This document shows positions 15,099 to 16,228 of a stretch of 16,228 bases of DNA, in pieces. The stretch lies in the NCBI GenBank assembly GCA_947652855.1, contig CANTEO010000060.1, positions 1 through 16,228 on the forward strand, in the 5' to 3' direction. The stretch's first letter is position 1, and every line of letters begins with the position of its first letter. This DNA comes from an uncultured Roseburia sp. GTDB taxonomy: Bacteria > Bacillota > Clostridia > Lachnospirales > Lachnospiraceae. The notes below the pieces were generated by a model. That model searched no databases, was not told the DNA's origin, and saw nothing but the letters and a program-made list of their open reading frames with translations. The position numbers and the translations under genes are program-made.

Positions 15099-15617
15099 TC
15101 ATCTTGTTCCAGCATTCCCCTCCGCCAGCCTTAACGCGGAGATCACCGGGACGATCAAGATCCCACAGAAAAAATTGCTCACGCCATGCAGAAAGTCCCA
15201 GGGCAGGCCGGCTAGAATCCAGGCCGCCATCCCTTTCAGGCTAAGCCCGAACAAAAGCGCCTGAGCCGGGGCGTAGAGCGTCCCAAACAAAAATCCATGC
15301 GCTGCGCAAAGCGCCATATACGCAAGCGGCCTGACTTTTTTTGGCATATTCTGCGGCAGCAGCATCGCCATCCCCCAAAGGACGGCCCAGATATACAGAT
15401 AAGGAATCCACCAGGACGCAAAGCCGCTGACGATTCCGTTTAAAAAAACATAGATATAAATCGGGAACAGCGCCTTCTTTCGATAGACGACGGTGTAAGC
15501 AATGGTGAACACGCCAAGCAAATGTATGTTTGGGGCGGCCTCCATCAAAAGCTTCGAGGCGTACATCACGGCCCCAAGCATCGCAAACACCGCAATTTCC
15601 TTCGTCGTCAGCTTCAC
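15099..15617 (-). CDS. ECF transporter S component (substrate-binding membrane subunit), substrate unknown
   Basis: A 172-residue very hydrophobic protein, about six membrane helices, typical of S components (170-220) that capture a vitamin or other micronutrient and dock onto a shared ECF ATPase/T module. Features include the helix 1-2 segment with AAPNIHLLG (27-35) and the C-terminal block AGLPWDFLHGVSNFFCG (136-152), resembling the G(I/L)P.D..H...N pattern of S components. No ATPase or T component lies nearby, so it should use one encoded elsewhere (group II type). It starts with GTG, overlapping the stop of the DUF4430 gene as GTGA, so the two are translationally coupled. The substrate cannot be determined; a vitamin B12-related compound is one guess, based on its partner. 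Confidence 0.82.
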   Translation of the reverse strand: MKLTTKEIAVFAMLGAVMYASKLLMEAAPNIHLLGVFTIAYTVVYRKKALFPIYIYVFLNGIVSGFASWWIPYLYIWAVLWGMAMLLPQNMPKKVRPLAYMALCAAHGFLFGTLYAPAQALLFGLSLKGMAAWILAGLPWDFLHGVSNFFCGILIVPVISALRLAEGNAGTR

Positions 15618-16084
15618 GCCTTCTCTACCTTAAAGGAATAGCTCTCCCCCTCGGCAATCGGCGTTGCGTCCACGCCTGTCTGCGCATACTCGCCATTGAT
15701 ATAAAACGCCCAGTACGCCCCATCTTTTTCAAAATCTACCGTGACTCCGTTCACAGACGTCACATAGAGGCCATACTCGCCGTCCTCGCCGTCAATCAGC
15801 TTAAGCTCCGTCAAGGCCGCCCCGACGGTTTCCTGATCGGTATGCACCTCAAACTGCGTTTCGGCGCCGTCCGCATCCACAACCGTAAGCAAAAACATCG
15901 TGCTGCCTTCCCCGACAGATTTCGCCTCGCCCGAAGCCTGGCTTTCCGTCTCTGTGCTGACAGGCGCATCTTCCTTCGCCTTCTCTTTGCCGTCTCCACA
16001 GCCAAGAGCCGACAACGTCACCGCCATCAAAAGCAAAAGTGAGAGAAGCCCTCCTTTAAGCCTGTTTCCGTTTTTTTTCTGCAT
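15614..16084 (-). CDS. DUF4430 (transcobalamin C-terminal-like) lipoprotein
   Basis: A 156-residue exported lipoprotein. The signal peptide runs over residues 1-28, with a basic start (KKNGNRLK) and a lipobox LSALGC, Cys29 being the lipid-anchored residue. A polar low-complexity linker rich in Glu, Ser and Ala follows (30-60). Residues about 63-155 form the DUF4430 fold: LLTVVDADG, a middle segment, then YVTSVNGV (107-114) and the hallmark YWAFYINGEYAQTGVDATPI (124-143), ending in GESYSFKVE. The same domain ends eukaryotic transcobalamin and intrinsic factor, where it helps hold cobalamin. Here a ligand-capturing role outside the membrane is inferred. The ATG at 16084 has AAGGAGG (16094-16100) 9 bases upstream and is the first gene of a two-gene operon. 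Confidence 0.87.
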   Translation of the reverse strand: MQKKNGNRLKGGLLSLLLLMAVTLSALGCGDGKEKAKEDAPVSTETESQASGEAKSVGEGSTMFLLTVVDADGAETQFEVHTDQETVGAALTELKLIDGEDGEYGLYVTSVNGVTVDFEKDGAYWAFYINGEYAQTGVDATPIAEGESYSFKVEKA

Positions 16085-16126
16085 TGTGCATCTCCTCCTT
16101 AACCTTCCTCATAAAGTACGGTTTGG

Positions 16127-16155
16127 ATTGTAACACAAACATGAGGCAAATGCAA
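16127..16155 (-). promoter_or_regulatory. Sigma-A type promoter of the DUF4430-ECF operon
   Basis: On the minus strand, TTGCAT (16150-16155) and TACAAT (16127-16132) are separated by exactly 17 bases. The start would be near 16120, giving a leader of about 36 bases that ends in a strong AAGGAGG. The leader is too short to hold a cobalamin or other vitamin riboswitch downstream of this promoter, and no B12-box-like sequence is seen in the remaining upstream bases. Confidence 0.7.
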
Positions 16156-16228
16156 CAGAAGCCGCCTTTGGCCCATGGAAATCAATTTTTAGATACAGCC
16201 TTGGCATTTGGCGGACAGCGCCAGGCAC

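Noticed and set aside
15530..16042. A 170-codon open frame on the plus strand.
   Set aside because: It is antisense to the DUF4430 and ECF genes, with Arg-rich low-quality composition typical of shadow frames.
16156..16228. A possible cobalamin riboswitch upstream of the DUF4430 gene.
   Set aside because: No B12-box-like element is seen, and the promoter found at 16127-16155 lies downstream of this stretch.

Overview
The window reads as a chromosomal segment of a low-to-mid G+C anaerobic Firmicute, most like a gut Lachnospiraceae (class Clostridia). This is inferred from a leucine T-box riboswitch, a 'yeast-type' 2-isopropylmalate synthase, strong AGGAGG ribosome binding sites, sigma-A type promoters, an ECF-transporter S component and an Mrp/Mbh-type antiporter operon. 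No mobile element, tRNA, rRNA or CRISPR array is visible.

Layout. (1) 1-827, minus: the N-terminal 275 codons of GMP synthase (guaA), cut by the window edge, with its promoter at 887-915. (2) 1029-3153, plus: a promoter, a T-box leader with a CUC (Leu) specifier, a terminator, then leuA. The 652-bp gap between guaA and leuA is mostly filled by the guaA promoter and this leader. (3) 3167-3239: a long stem-loop between the convergent ends of leuA and hflX. (4) 3264-14937, minus: one long colinear block. Read in its own direction it is mrpE, mrpF, mrpG, an MbhD-like gene, an MbhE-MrpB fusion, mrpC, four consecutive MrpD/NuoL-type antiporter subunits, a TPR lipoprotein and the ribosome-associated GTPase hflX. 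Nearly all junctions overlap or are separated by fewer than 40 bases; the largest gap is 76 bases, before the TPR gene. (5) 15048-16155, minus: a separate two-gene operon with its own promoter and terminator, encoding a secreted DUF4430 (transcobalamin C-terminal-like) lipoprotein and a translationally coupled ECF-type S component.

How the parts work together. The T-box senses uncharged tRNA-Leu and lets leuA be transcribed when leucine is scarce. The E-F-G-D/E-B-C subunits form the membrane scaffold shared by Mrp antiporters and the ancestral complex-I family. The four antiporter-like subunits each keep the Glu and three Lys residues of the proton or sodium pathway. No subunit of a hydrogenase, ferredoxin- or NADH-oxidising module is present, so the simplest reading is a stand-alone secondary Na+(K+)/H+ antiporter with twice the usual number of pumping subunits. 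A partner redox module encoded elsewhere cannot be excluded. The DUF4430/ECF pair looks like a vitamin uptake system with an unusual surface lipoprotein; its substrate cannot be read from the sequence.

The most interesting items are the four-antiporter Mrp-like operon and the DUF4430-ECF pairing. The last 73 bases (16156-16228) hold nothing I can assign.
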